The notes under the pieces: generated by a model
Told to the model about the DNA's origin: nothing
Database searches by the model: none
The model's input: the letters and a program-made list of their open reading frames with translations, nothing else
Assembly: GCA_016869595.1 (NCBI GenBank)
Contig: VGDT01000021.1
Coordinates: forward strand, 1-51,185
Length of the DNA stretch: 51,185 nt
Direction of reading: 5' to 3'
From: Alphaproteobacteria bacterium
GTDB taxonomy: Bacteria > Pseudomonadota > Alphaproteobacteria > Rhizobiales > Beijerinckiaceae
Program-made: the position numbers and the translations under genes
Shown here: positions 36,864-44,451 of the stretch, in pieces
Position numbering within the stretch: position 1 is the stretch's first letter
Layout of the letters: the number at the start of each line of letters is the position of its first letter

Positions 36864-38027
36864 ATGGAGTCGAGGATCGAGCGAGATCTGATTGCCGCCT
36901 TCCGCCAGAATTTCGAGCGCGAGCCGCGCCTTTTTCGCGCGCCTGGCCGCATCAACCTCATTGGCGAACATACCGACTATAACGACGGCTTCGTTATGCC
37001 GGCGGCGCTGGACCTCTCGATCTGGGCCGCAATTGCGCCGCGACCCGACCGCCGTCTGCGCATACGCTCGCTTATCATGAACGAAGTCGTCGAATTCGAT
37101 CTCGACGACTCGGCGGCGCAGCCGCGCGGCGACTGGAGCGATTATATCCGCGGCGTCGCCATCCTTCTCCAGAAGGCTGGCTACAGGCTGAGCGGCGCCG
37201 ATCTCGTCCTCGATGGGAATCTTCCAATCGGCGCAGGACTCTCAGCCTCGGCGGCTTTCGAAGTCTCAGCAGGCTTTGCGCTTTTGACGATTTCCGGGGC
37301 AGAGGTCGATAGAGTCGAACTCGCCAAAATCTGCCAGCGCGCCGAAAACCAATTCGTCGGCGTTCGCTGCGGCATTATGGATCAGTACATTTCATGCTGC
37401 GCCGTCGCAGGGAGCGCCCTGCTGCTTGACTGCCGCAGTCTCACGTCGCGCAAAGTTGCGATTGATCCAGAAGCGCGTCTTGTCCTTTGCGACACCATGG
37501 TGCGCCACCAGCTCGCGAGCGATGAATATAATTTGCGCCGCGAGGACTGCGAGCGCGCCGTCGCGGCGCTGTCGACGCGGATCGTAGGCATATCGGCATT
37601 ACGGGACGTGACATTCGCCCAATTGATGCGATACGCCGATTCGATGTCCGAACTCGTGTTTCGCCGAGCGCGTCACGTGGTCGGCGAGATTGATCGAACG
37701 CTACGCGCCGCGGCGGCGCTCGACGCTGGAGATCTCAAGGAATGCGGCCATCTCATGAATCTTTCGCATGAAAGCTTGCGTGACGATTATGAAGTAAGCT
37801 GCGCCGAGCTCGACCTGATGGTCGATATCGCGCGCAGCCTTCCTGGCGTCTATGGCGCGCGGATGATGGGCGGCGGTTTTGGCGGCTGCACCATCAATCT
37901 TGTTGAAGGGAAACACACGGATGTTTTCGTTCAGGCCATGGCTGAGAGATATCGAACGGCGATCGGCGTTACGCCCCCAATTCTCACTTGCATCCCGGGT
38001 CCGGGCGCCGGCCCCGCCGTACTATAG
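36864..38027 (+). CDS. galK: Galactokinase
   Basis: GalK phosphorylates galactose with ATP in the first step of the Leloir route. Signature GRINLIGEHTDYNDGFVMP is at about residues 27-45, the GHMP ATP motif LPIGAGLSASAAFEV at 115-130, GVRCGIMDQ follows, and the end has ARMMGGGFGGCTINLV. I chose ATG 36864 (MESRIERDL); a GTG nine bases earlier is possible. 387 residues, normal. galT follows after nine bases. Confidence 0.95.
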   Translation: MESRIERDLIAAFRQNFEREPRLFRAPGRINLIGEHTDYNDGFVMPAALDLSIWAAIAPRPDRRLRIRSLIMNEVVEFDLDDSAAQPRGDWSDYIRGVAILLQKAGYRLSGADLVLDGNLPIGAGLSASAAFEVSAGFALLTISGAEVDRVELAKICQRAENQFVGVRCGIMDQYISCCAVAGSALLLDCRSLTSRKVAIDPEARLVLCDTMVRHQLASDEYNLRREDCERAVAALSTRIVGISALRDVTFAQLMRYADSMSELVFRRARHVVGEIDRTLRAAAALDAGDLKECGHLMNLSHESLRDDYEVSCAELDLMVDIARSLPGVYGARMMGGGFGGCTINLVEGKHTDVFVQAMAERYRTAIGVTPPILTCIPGPGAGPAVL

Positions 38028-38036
38028 GAGCCGCGC

Positions 38037-39086
38037 GTGTCCTTGCTGAGCAGCGCTTCGCATCGCCGGCTCAATCAGCTCACTGGCGAATGGGTTCTTG
38101 TCTCGCCGCATCGGACGAGCCGCCCCTGGCAAGGCCAGGTGGAAAAGGTCCGCGATGCGGATCGACCCCGCTACGATCCGACCTGCTATCTGTGTCCTGG
38201 CAACCAGCGCGCGAATAGCGAACGAAACCCGCCATACACGGGCGTTTTCGCCTTCGACAATGACTTCGCCGCGCTCACGCCGCAGGCGCCAGCGAAGGAA
38301 TTCGCACGAGACGGATTGCTCATCGCCGAAGGCGAGCCCGGCCGGTGCCGCGTGTTGTGCTTCTCGCCGCGCCACGATCTGACTTTGTCGCGCATGACAG
38401 TTGCCGAAATCATTCCTGTCGTCGAGGCGTGGCGGGATGAGACGATGCGTCTTGGCGCTCTCGACATGATCAATTACGTCCAGATTTTCGAGAATCGCGG
38501 GGCAGCGATGGGCGCGAGCAATCCGCATCCGCACTGCCAAATCTGGGCGACGCACAGCATTCCGAACGAAGCTCTAAAGGAATCGCAGCGGCAAGCGGCA
38601 TATCTGGCGCAGAACGGATCTTGTCTCCTGTGCGACTATCTCGCGCTCGAAGAAAAACTCGCTGAAAGAATCGTTTGCCGTAACGAGCACTTCGTTGCGC
38701 TTGTCCCTTTCTGGGCGATCTGGCCGTTCGAAACGATGGTGTTGCCGACACGGCATATCGGCTCTTTCGTCGATCTTAGCGGCGAAGAGGCCGGCGCCCT
38801 GGCCGATATCCTTCGTCGTCTCATCATTCGCTACGACAATCTGTTTGAAACCGACTTTCCCTATTCTATGGGTTTTCACCAGCGCCCCACAGACGGCGCG
38901 CCTCACGCGAACTGGCATTTTCATGCGCATTTCTATCCGCCGCTGCTGCGCTCGGCGACGGTGCGAAAGTTCATGGTAGGTTTCGAGATGCTGGGCGAAC
39001 CCCAACGCGACATCACGCCGGAAACGGCGGCCGCGCGCCTTCGTGAGGTTTCCGAAACCCATTATCTCGATAAGGCGACCCGATGA
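38037..39086 (+). CDS. galT: Galactose-1-phosphate uridylyltransferase
   Basis: GalT transfers UMP from UDP-glucose to galactose-1-phosphate. The start is GTG at 38037 after AGGAG. Zinc ligands are in [13 protein letters not shown]; the nucleophilic histidine lies in [10 protein letters not shown], where the third position after HPH is Cys instead of the more common Gly. Also visible are [19 protein letters not shown] and [14 protein letters not shown]. 349 residues, normal. No galE is seen in this window, so the UDP-galactose epimerase must be elsewhere. Confidence 0.95.
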   Translation: MSLLSSASHRRLNQLTGEWVLVSPHRTSRPWQGQVEKVRDADRPRYDPTCYLCPGNQRANSERNPPYTGVFAFDNDFAALTPQAPAKEFARDGLLIAEGEPGRCRVLCFSPRHDLTLSRMTVAEIIPVVEAWRDETMRLGALDMINYVQIFENRGAAMGASNPHPHCQIWATHSIPNEALKESQRQAAYLAQNGSCLLCDYLALEEKLAERIVCRNEHFVALVPFWAIWPFETMVLPTRHIGSFVDLSGEEAGALADILRRLIIRYDNLFETDFPYSMGFHQRPTDGAPHANWHFHAHFYPPLLRSATVRKFMVGFEMLGEPQRDITPETAAARLREVSETHYLDKATR

Positions 39087-39176
39087 AGCTCGCACACGAT
39101 TGATCGTCACGGTGCCGCTACGCATATAACGCGGTAGGTCTTGTGAGGATCGCAGTGGGCGGGAAGGATCGTCGGA

Positions 39177-39836
39177 TTGAGCAAAAGCGCGATTACCCCC
39201 GAAGCCGCGGCGGCGCTCGTATTCGATGGCGCGAGCGTCATGATCGGCGGTTTCCTGGGCGTCGGGTCGCCAGATCGGCTGATCGACGCGCTCGTCTCGC
39301 GCGGCGCGCGCGGACTGACGATCATCGGCAACGACACCGCCTATCCAACTGTCGGCGTCGGCAAGCTGATCGAAGCGGGATGCGTCGCCCGCGTGGAAGC
39401 GTCGCATATCGGCACCAATGCGACGACGCAACGGCTGATGAGCGTGGGCGCGATCGACGTGGAGCTCGTTCCGCAAGGCACGCTTGCCGAACGCATCCGC
39501 GCCGGCGGCTCTGGGCTTGGCGGCGTTTTGACGCCCACTGGCGTCGGGACGATCGTTGCGCAAGGCAAGCAAGTTGTCGAGATCGACGGCGCGAGCTTTC
39601 TCATTGAAAAGCCGTTGCGGGCGGATTTCGCGTTGCTGCGCGCGCATGAAGCCGACTATTGCGGCAATCTCACCTATCGGCTGACCGCCGCCAATTTCAA
39701 TCCGATCATGGCGTTCGCAGCAGATTGCGTGATCGCCGAACCGGATGAGATCGTGCCGGTCGGAGTTATCCCGCCTGATGCGGTGCGCACGCCTGGCGTG
39801 CTTGTCACGCATCTCATCGCCAGAGCGCATTGCTGA
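39177..39836 (+). CDS. 3-oxoacid CoA-transferase subunit A
   Basis: The alpha subunit of a family I CoA-transferase (acetoacetate, 3-oxoadipate or similar). GGFLGVGSPDRLIDALV near residue 24 binds CoA, and IGTNATTQRLM and PQGTLAERIRAGGSGLGGVLTPTGVGT are typical. The start is TTG at 39177, after GGGAAGGAT; no ATG or GTG fits the family N-terminus. 219 residues. It overlaps the subunit B gene by one base (TGATG). The exact substrate cannot be told from sequence; neighbours give no ketone-body or aromatic pathway context. Confidence 0.88.
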   Translation: MSKSAITPEAAAALVFDGASVMIGGFLGVGSPDRLIDALVSRGARGLTIIGNDTAYPTVGVGKLIEAGCVARVEASHIGTNATTQRLMSVGAIDVELVPQGTLAERIRAGGSGLGGVLTPTGVGTIVAQGKQVVEIDGASFLIEKPLRADFALLRAHEADYCGNLTYRLTAANFNPIMAFAADCVIAEPDEIVPVGVIPPDAVRTPGVLVTHLIARAHC

Positions 39837-40495
39837 TGGACGCGAAGGAGATCATCGCGCGCCGCGTCGCCTTGGAGCTGCGTGACGGCATGCTCGTCAA
39901 CCTCGGGATCGGCCTGCCGACTCTCGTGGCGCGCTTCGTGCCAAAAGGAGTTTCCGTCGCTTTTCAGAGCGAGAACGGGCTTATCGGCTTCAGCGCCCCG
40001 CCGCCTGAAGGCATGGAGAACAGCGATCTCATCGATGCAGGCGGCGGATGGATCGCCGCGCTGCCAGGCGCCGCCAGTTTCGACAGCGTGACGAGCTTCG
40101 CATTAATTCGAGGCGGCCACGTCGACCTCGCGGTGCTCGGCGGGTTGCAGGTCGACGCCGCTGGACGTCTCGCGAGCTGGATGATCCCCGGAAAGTTCAC
40201 GCCGGGAATGGGCGGCGCCATGGATCTCGTCGCCGGCGCCAAGCGCGTCATCGTGGCCATGCAGCACGCCGCGAAAAACGAATCAAAGATCGTCGAGACC
40301 CTCACACTGCCGCCGACGGCGGCCCGGCGCGTCAGCCTCATCGTGACGGAGCTTGCCGTCATCGAGCCGACGAATGAAGGGCTCGTGCTCCGTGAACGCG
40401 CCCCTGGCGTCGGCATGTCGGACATTTTTGACAACACCGGCGCGCGGCTGATCGTGCCGGAAAATACGCCGGAAATGCCGCTCAGCAGCGACTAG
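39836..40495 (+). CDS. 3-oxoacid CoA-transferase subunit B
   Basis: The beta subunit carries the catalytic glutamate, seen in FQSENGLIGF near residue 46. It starts at ATG 39836 sharing a base with the subunit A stop; a TTG six bases earlier is less likely. LVNLGIGLPTLVARF, GGHVDLAVLGGLQVD and WMIPGKFTPGMGGAMDLV confirm the family. 219 residues, normal. The pair is complete and probably functional, used for ketone-body or 3-oxoacid activation. Confidence 0.9.
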   Translation: MDAKEIIARRVALELRDGMLVNLGIGLPTLVARFVPKGVSVAFQSENGLIGFSAPPPEGMENSDLIDAGGGWIAALPGAASFDSVTSFALIRGGHVDLAVLGGLQVDAAGRLASWMIPGKFTPGMGGAMDLVAGAKRVIVAMQHAAKNESKIVETLTLPPTAARRVSLIVTELAVIEPTNEGLVLRERAPGVGMSDIFDNTGARLIVPENTPEMPLSSD

Positions 40496-40604
40496 CGAGC
40501 GTCAGCGCTCGCACTTGATATCGGCGGCGCTCGATACAGGTATCGCTTTGGCCGCGCCTGCCTTGGGCCGCAGCGGTCAATCGTTAACAGCAAAGAGCCA
40601 AACT

Positions 40605-40832
40605 ATGAGCAAGCTGATTTTGATTCTTGCGGCCTTTATGGGCCTTGCCGCGCTCGCTCCTGGCGACGCTCTCGCCGCGAGAGATAGGCAGCGCGCGGCC
40701 TGCGAGCGCGATTCCCACAAATTCTGCGCGGCGGAAGAGCCCAATGCGATCGCGGTGGAAAAGTGCCTGCGCGAGCATATGGACGAGCTTTCAAAGGCGT
40801 GCAAACGCCAGTTCAAGGCGAGGGGCCGCTGA
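40605..40832 (+). CDS. Small secreted cysteine-rich protein
   Basis: 75 residues. The first 24 are a signal peptide (LILAAFMGLAALAPGDALA). The mature part has four cysteines in RAACERDSHKFCAAEE and VEKCLREHMDELSKACKRQF, spaced like one Cys-rich GLG1-type repeat (C-x7-C ... C-x12-C), probably with two disulphides. Start at ATG 40605; a longer frame from 40515 would put the signal peptide internally. Function unknown. A terminator-like hairpin follows at 40872. Confidence 0.75.
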   Translation: MSKLILILAAFMGLAALAPGDALAARDRQRAACERDSHKFCAAEEPNAIAVEKCLREHMDELSKACKRQFKARGR

Positions 40833-40871
40833 TCGGCCGTTTCATCTAGGACGATTGAGGCCATGCTGCGG

Positions 40872-40902
40872 GCGCCGGCGACTCGCCGGCGCTCGATTTA
40901 TT
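40872..40902 (+). terminator. Terminator-like hairpin after the Cys-rich gene
   Basis: A nine-base perfect GC stem (GCGCCGGCG 40872-40880, CGCCGGCGC 40884-40892) with a three-base loop is followed by TCGATTTATT. The T-tract is imperfect, so efficiency is uncertain. Confidence 0.5.
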
Positions 40903-40937
40903 GCGACGCTTTCTCTGCCTGACTAAAGTGCCGGGCG

Positions 40938-41780
40938 ATGACTACCTTTTCAAAAGGCGTCGCAATGTCCGGCGCGCTTCTTGCTGCCGGCGCATTGACG
41001 CTATTTGCGTGCAGCGCTGTCGCGCGCGCGGCGTCCTGTGGTTCGTCGGCGTCCGGCTTTAGCCAATGGCTTGAGGACGTCAAGCGAGAGGCTCAAGCAA
41101 ATGGTCTTTCGCAGCACACGCTCAATGCCGCTCTGGCGGACATATCTTATGATAACGCGGTCATTGGTCGTGATCGTGGGCAGCGGATTTTTCGCCAAAG
41201 CTTTGAGAAATTTTCGAGCCGCTTGGTGACGCCGAGTCGTTTGAGCAAAGGTCGGGCGCTGCTTGCCCGCCATGCGGCGTTGTTGCGACGGATCGAAGCG
41301 CGCTATGGCGTGCCCGCATCGGTGCTCGTGGCGATCTGGGGATTGGAAACCGGGTTTGGCGCGGATAATGGGCGATTCAAGACCGTGCAGGCGCTTGCGA
41401 CGCTCGCCTATGATTGCCGGCGCTTGGAGCAGTTTCGGGAAGAGCTGAATGATGCGCTGACGATCGTCGAGCGCGGCGATATGTCCGTGTCGCAGATGCG
41501 CGGCGACTGGGCCGGCGAAATCGGCCAGACTCAGTTCATGCCGTCGTCTTATCTCAAATATGGCGTCGATTTCGACGGCGACGGCAAGCGCGATCTCATA
41601 CGCTCAACGGCGGACGCGCTCGCGTCGACGGCGAATTTCCTCAAAAGCAAGGGCTGGCAAACGGGTGCCGGCTGGAACGAAGGCGAGCCGAACTTCACAA
41701 TCTTCCTCGATTGGAATCAGGCGCGCGTTTACGCCAAGACCATCGCTCTAATGGCGACGAAGCTCGATAGCGCGCAATGA
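40938..41780 (+). CDS. MltB-like lytic murein transglycosylase
   Basis: It cleaves the peptidoglycan glycan backbone with formation of 1,6-anhydro ends. A signal peptide with an ACS sequence at about 24-26 and a processing site near residue 31 indicates export; the Cys is not in a clear lipobox. The SLT_2 catalytic domain has Glu137 in IWGLETGFGADNGRFKTVQALATLAYDCRR, and GEIGQTQFMPSSYLKYGVDFDGDG. 280 residues, without the C-terminal peptidoglycan-binding domain of many relatives. ATG 40965 is an alternative start. Confidence 0.87.
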   Translation: MTTFSKGVAMSGALLAAGALTLFACSAVARAASCGSSASGFSQWLEDVKREAQANGLSQHTLNAALADISYDNAVIGRDRGQRIFRQSFEKFSSRLVTPSRLSKGRALLARHAALLRRIEARYGVPASVLVAIWGLETGFGADNGRFKTVQALATLAYDCRRLEQFREELNDALTIVERGDMSVSQMRGDWAGEIGQTQFMPSSYLKYGVDFDGDGKRDLIRSTADALASTANFLKSKGWQTGAGWNEGEPNFTIFLDWNQARVYAKTIALMATKLDSAQ

Positions 41781-41840
41781 GCGGCGTGTAATTGAAACCG
41801 GTCACGACTTTGCGAGGCCAGCAACGACAGGAGCCGACCC

Positions 41841-42185
41841 ATGTTTATCGCAATGAACCGCTTTAAGATCGTAAAGGGCAATGAACAGGCGTTCGAGGAC
41901 ATCTGGCGTTCGCGTCAGTCCAGACTTCAGGAAAGATCGGGCTTCATTGTTTTCCATCTGCTCAAAGGACCAGAGCGCGAAGACCATACGCTTTATACGT
42001 CGCACGCGTTGTGGGAGACTCGCCAGCATTTTGTGGACTGGACGCATTCCGAACATTTTCGCGAGGCTCATAAAAATGCCGGTCAGAACCGAAATCTCTA
42101 TCTTGGCGGCCCAGAGTTCGAAGGTTTCGAAACTGTTCTGACAGAGAAAAATCCGCAGTATGCGACGGCGACAGAATCGAGATGA
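41841..42185 (+). CDS. IsdG/HmoB-like ABM-domain monooxygenase
   Basis: A 114-residue protein of the antibiotic-biosynthesis-monooxygenase fold. The haem-degrading signature Asn-Trp-His seems present: Asn6 in MFIAMNRF, Trp in LWETRQHFVDWTHSEHF and His in REAHKNAG. That suggests haem degradation with iron release, but small ABM enzymes have other roles. AGGAG precedes the ATG at 41841. It is convergent with the regulator gene; no haem uptake genes are nearby. Confidence 0.72.
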   Translation: MFIAMNRFKIVKGNEQAFEDIWRSRQSRLQERSGFIVFHLLKGPEREDHTLYTSHALWETRQHFVDWTHSEHFREAHKNAGQNRNLYLGGPEFEGFETVLTEKNPQYATATESR

Positions 42186-42231
42186 CTTAAACGAATGCTG
42201 CATCAGCCGCTTTTCGCCAACGTAATTCTTC

Positions 42232-43125
42232 TCATCCCGCGCCATTAAAATGCACGGTCCCGAAGGCCGTGCAATCATAACCGCCGAAAGCTCTCGCACG
42301 TTCTTGAAACCGCTCCGTCGCGCAGAATCGAATGAGTTTCTGAAACGGCGGATCAAAAAAAGCTTTGCGCCAGACGAGCAGATCGAAGCGCTCGACGACC
42401 AGCGGCGTGAATTTGAGTTGAAATTGGCGCGCCGCCGCTTCAATGCCTAATCCAACATCGGCCCGCCCTGCGGCGATCGCCATAGCGAGATCAGTTTCCG
42501 AGCGCTCGATCGCGTCAACGGATTTCAGGTCTGATTTGCGCAATCCCTCTTTCGACAACAGAGCTGTCAGCACCAGTTCGCTGCCGGCCTCCGGCTGACG
42601 AGACTGAAACCGGAGTTCGCCGATGTCCGCGAGGCTCTTGATGGGACGCTTTAATTTCGGCGAATACATCAGACCGCGTGTGCGTCTCGTCCATTCGATG
42701 AGCGCGACCGGCTCCTTATCGAATGACCTCCTAACCGCCGGGATGTTCCAGTCTTCGAACTGCGACGTCGGGATATGCAGCCCGGCGGCGATACATGCAT
42801 GTTCTTGCATGCGCGCGAGACCGTCGAGCGCGCCATCCATTAAGGCGGCGATCCCCGAGCGCGATTCCCGTAAGGCCCACTCGAGCAAAGGATCGTGTCC
42901 GCCGGCCATCACCAGCGGAACATCCGCCGCCGCGGATCGCTTGTTTGACCGACCCGTGTCCGGACCACTCGCCGCGATCCAATCTTCGATCTCTTTTTTC
43001 GGGAAGAGAAGTTTTCCCGTGACGCGGCGGAAAGGGAGCGCCTCTTCCGAGACAAGGTCATAGACCTTGCGCTGTTTCACCCGCAGCAGGGCCGCCAGCT
43101 CGCCGGTGGTTAGATAATCGGTCAT
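42232..43125 (-). CDS. HTH regulator with molybdate-type PBP-like domain
   Basis: 297 residues. The N-terminal 55 residues are an excisionase-type winged HTH (TTGELAALLRVKQRKVYDLVSEEALPFRR, then FPKKEIEDWI). From residue 70 a type-2 periplasmic-binding-like domain follows without a signal peptide (PLVMAGGHDPLLEWALRES, RPIKSLADIGELRFQSRQPEAGSELVL, ADVGLGIEAAARQF), the PBP_like/COG1910 pattern related to ModA. It is divergent from modA across 221 bases, so a cytoplasmic one-component sensor of molybdate or tungstate for the mod genes is the simplest reading. No ModE gene is present in the window. Confidence 0.75.
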   Translation of the reverse strand: MTDYLTTGELAALLRVKQRKVYDLVSEEALPFRRVTGKLLFPKKEIEDWIAASGPDTGRSNKRSAAADVPLVMAGGHDPLLEWALRESRSGIAALMDGALDGLARMQEHACIAAGLHIPTSQFEDWNIPAVRRSFDKEPVALIEWTRRTRGLMYSPKLKRPIKSLADIGELRFQSRQPEAGSELVLTALLSKEGLRKSDLKSVDAIERSETDLAMAIAAGRADVGLGIEAAARQFQLKFTPLVVERFDLLVWRKAFFDPPFQKLIRFCATERFQERARAFGGYDCTAFGTVHFNGAG

Positions 43126-43346
43126 CCCATCGTCCTGCGCGCGTTGCGTAAAAATAGCCTAATCAAACATATAAAAGCAGGTTTGTCCGCTTCCTGATGC
43201 CCCAGGACCTGCCTCCGATCTGGGCAGCCACGGTGTTTGGGCTGCTCGAACTTTCCGCATGACTCAAATCAATCCAAAAATTATACACTAAATCACACAG
43301 TTTTCACCCGAAGCCGTGCACCGGAGCCGAGTCTAAGGAGCGTTTA
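43126..43346. other. Divergent intergenic region between regulator and modA
   Basis: These 221 bases should hold both promoters and the operator. AT-rich patches stand out at 43152-43178 (TAATCAAACATATAAAAGC) and 43268-43298 (AATTATACACTAAATCACAC), the latter a plausible -10 region for modA. Between them GCAGGT (43177-43182) and ACCTGC (43206-43211) form a spaced inverted repeat. No gene is seen. Confidence 0.5.
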
Positions 43347-44153
43347 ATGCTTGATTTTCGTAGCTGCGCTTTTGCTTTCATGACGCTTTTCGCGGCGACG
43401 CAGGTCCGCGCGGAGGCTCCGGCGACATCTGCGGCTCCGGGTGGCGGGACTGCATCTCCCACCATCACAGTTTTCGCCGCGGCCAGTCTGAAGAACGCGC
43501 TCGATGCTGCGGCCGCCGCTTACAAGAGCAAGACTGGGGTCGACACGACGATCAGCTATGCCGGCTCGATGGCGCTCGCCAAGCAGATCGAATCCGGAGC
43601 GCCTGCGGAGGTATTTCTTTCGGCCGATGTCGCCTCGATGGACTATCTCGCCGAAAGAAATCTTATCCAGCCTAAGACGCGCTTCGATCTTCTTGGCAAT
43701 ACGCTCGTCCTCATCGCGCCGCGCACATCGAAATTGGAGAAGGTGGCTCTTACGAAAGAGGCGCTCGCCTCCGCGATCGGATCAGGCAAAATCGCGACCG
43801 GCGATGTCGCCTCGGTCCCAGTCGGCAAATACGCAAAGGCGGCGCTGGACAAGCTCGGTCTCTGGAGCGTCGCTGAGCCGCATTTCGCCTTCACCGACAA
43901 TGTTCGCTCTGCGCTGATGTTTGTCGCGCGCGAGGAAGCGCCGCTTGGCATCGTCTATCTCACCGACGCCAAATCCGAGCCGAAGGTGAAAATCGTCGCG
44001 ACCTTTCCCTCGACCTCACATCCGCCAATCGTCTATCCAGTCGCTCTGACTGCAAGCGCGAAGGGCGACGCCCCAGCAAAGTTTCTCGTCTTCCTGAAGG
44101 GGCCAGAGGCGAGAGCGATCTTTGTAGAGCAGGGCTTCGTAACGTTGCACTGA
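43347..44153 (+). CDS. modA: Molybdate ABC transporter substrate-binding protein ModA
   Basis: ModA captures molybdate or tungstate in the periplasm. A signal peptide ends near residue 22 (VRA), followed by an Ala/Pro spacer and then TVFAAASLKNALDAAAAAYKSKTG, the family start with oxyanion-binding serine. VSYAGSMALAKQIESGAPAEVFLSAD-like residues (here ISYAGSMALAKQ) and the DVASVPVGKYAKAALDKLG segment complete the motif set. 268 residues. AAGGAG precedes the ATG. Unusually, an outer-membrane gene lies between modA and modB. Confidence 0.95.
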   Translation: MLDFRSCAFAFMTLFAATQVRAEAPATSAAPGGGTASPTITVFAAASLKNALDAAAAAYKSKTGVDTTISYAGSMALAKQIESGAPAEVFLSADVASMDYLAERNLIQPKTRFDLLGNTLVLIAPRTSKLEKVALTKEALASAIGSGKIATGDVASVPVGKYAKAALDKLGLWSVAEPHFAFTDNVRSALMFVAREEAPLGIVYLTDAKSEPKVKIVATFPSTSHPPIVYPVALTASAKGDAPAKFLVFLKGPEARAIFVEQGFVTLH

Positions 44154-44304
44154 GTTGCGTGTTATTGCGCAAGCGAAGCGTGTTTGAAAGAACCGACTCA
44201 AGCCGAGTTCGCATCATCTCAAATTAAGCGACGAACCGAGACGCTGCGCTTGTTGCAGATGCGCCGCCGCGCCGGCATGCTCTCAGCATCGAAGATGGTT
44301 GTTA

Positions 44305-44333
44305 TTGCGACTATTTTGCAACAGTTTTATAAA
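44305..44333 (+). promoter_or_regulatory. Sigma-70-type promoter of the outer-membrane gene
   Basis: TTGCGA (44305-44310) and TATAAA (44328-44333) stand 17 bases apart in an AT-rich patch, pointing to the outer-membrane gene and likely the downstream modBC. The start of transcription would be near 44340, leaving a leader of about 110 bases. Confidence 0.65.
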
Positions 44334-44369
44334 GAATGCTGATGTCTAAAACATAAGCTTAACAAGCGG

Positions 44370-44396
44370 GTTATATTCACCTACTCGATATATAAC
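44370..44396 (+). promoter_or_regulatory. Inverted repeat resembling a molybdate-responsive operator
   Basis: GTTATAT (44370-44376) and ATATAAC (44390-44396) are perfect 7-bp inverted repeats 13 bases apart. The arms look like those of the E. coli ModE site (GTTATATT ... ACATAAC), although the spacing is larger. It lies just after the predicted transcription start, suitable for repression. Confidence 0.45.
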
Positions 44397-44451
44397 AAAT
44401 TTACATGTCGGTTTGGCTGCCGATCTTTGAGCGGTGCGCGGAGAAATGGCG

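Larger units (their letters stand above)
44154..44451. other. AT-rich intergenic region between modA and the outer-membrane gene
   Basis: These 298 bases contain no gene. The right half is strikingly AT-rich for this genome and carries a sigma-70-type promoter (44305-44333) and an inverted repeat GTTATAT/ATATAAC (44370-44396). It therefore starts a new transcript within the mod cluster. No terminator for modA was found. Confidence 0.65.
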
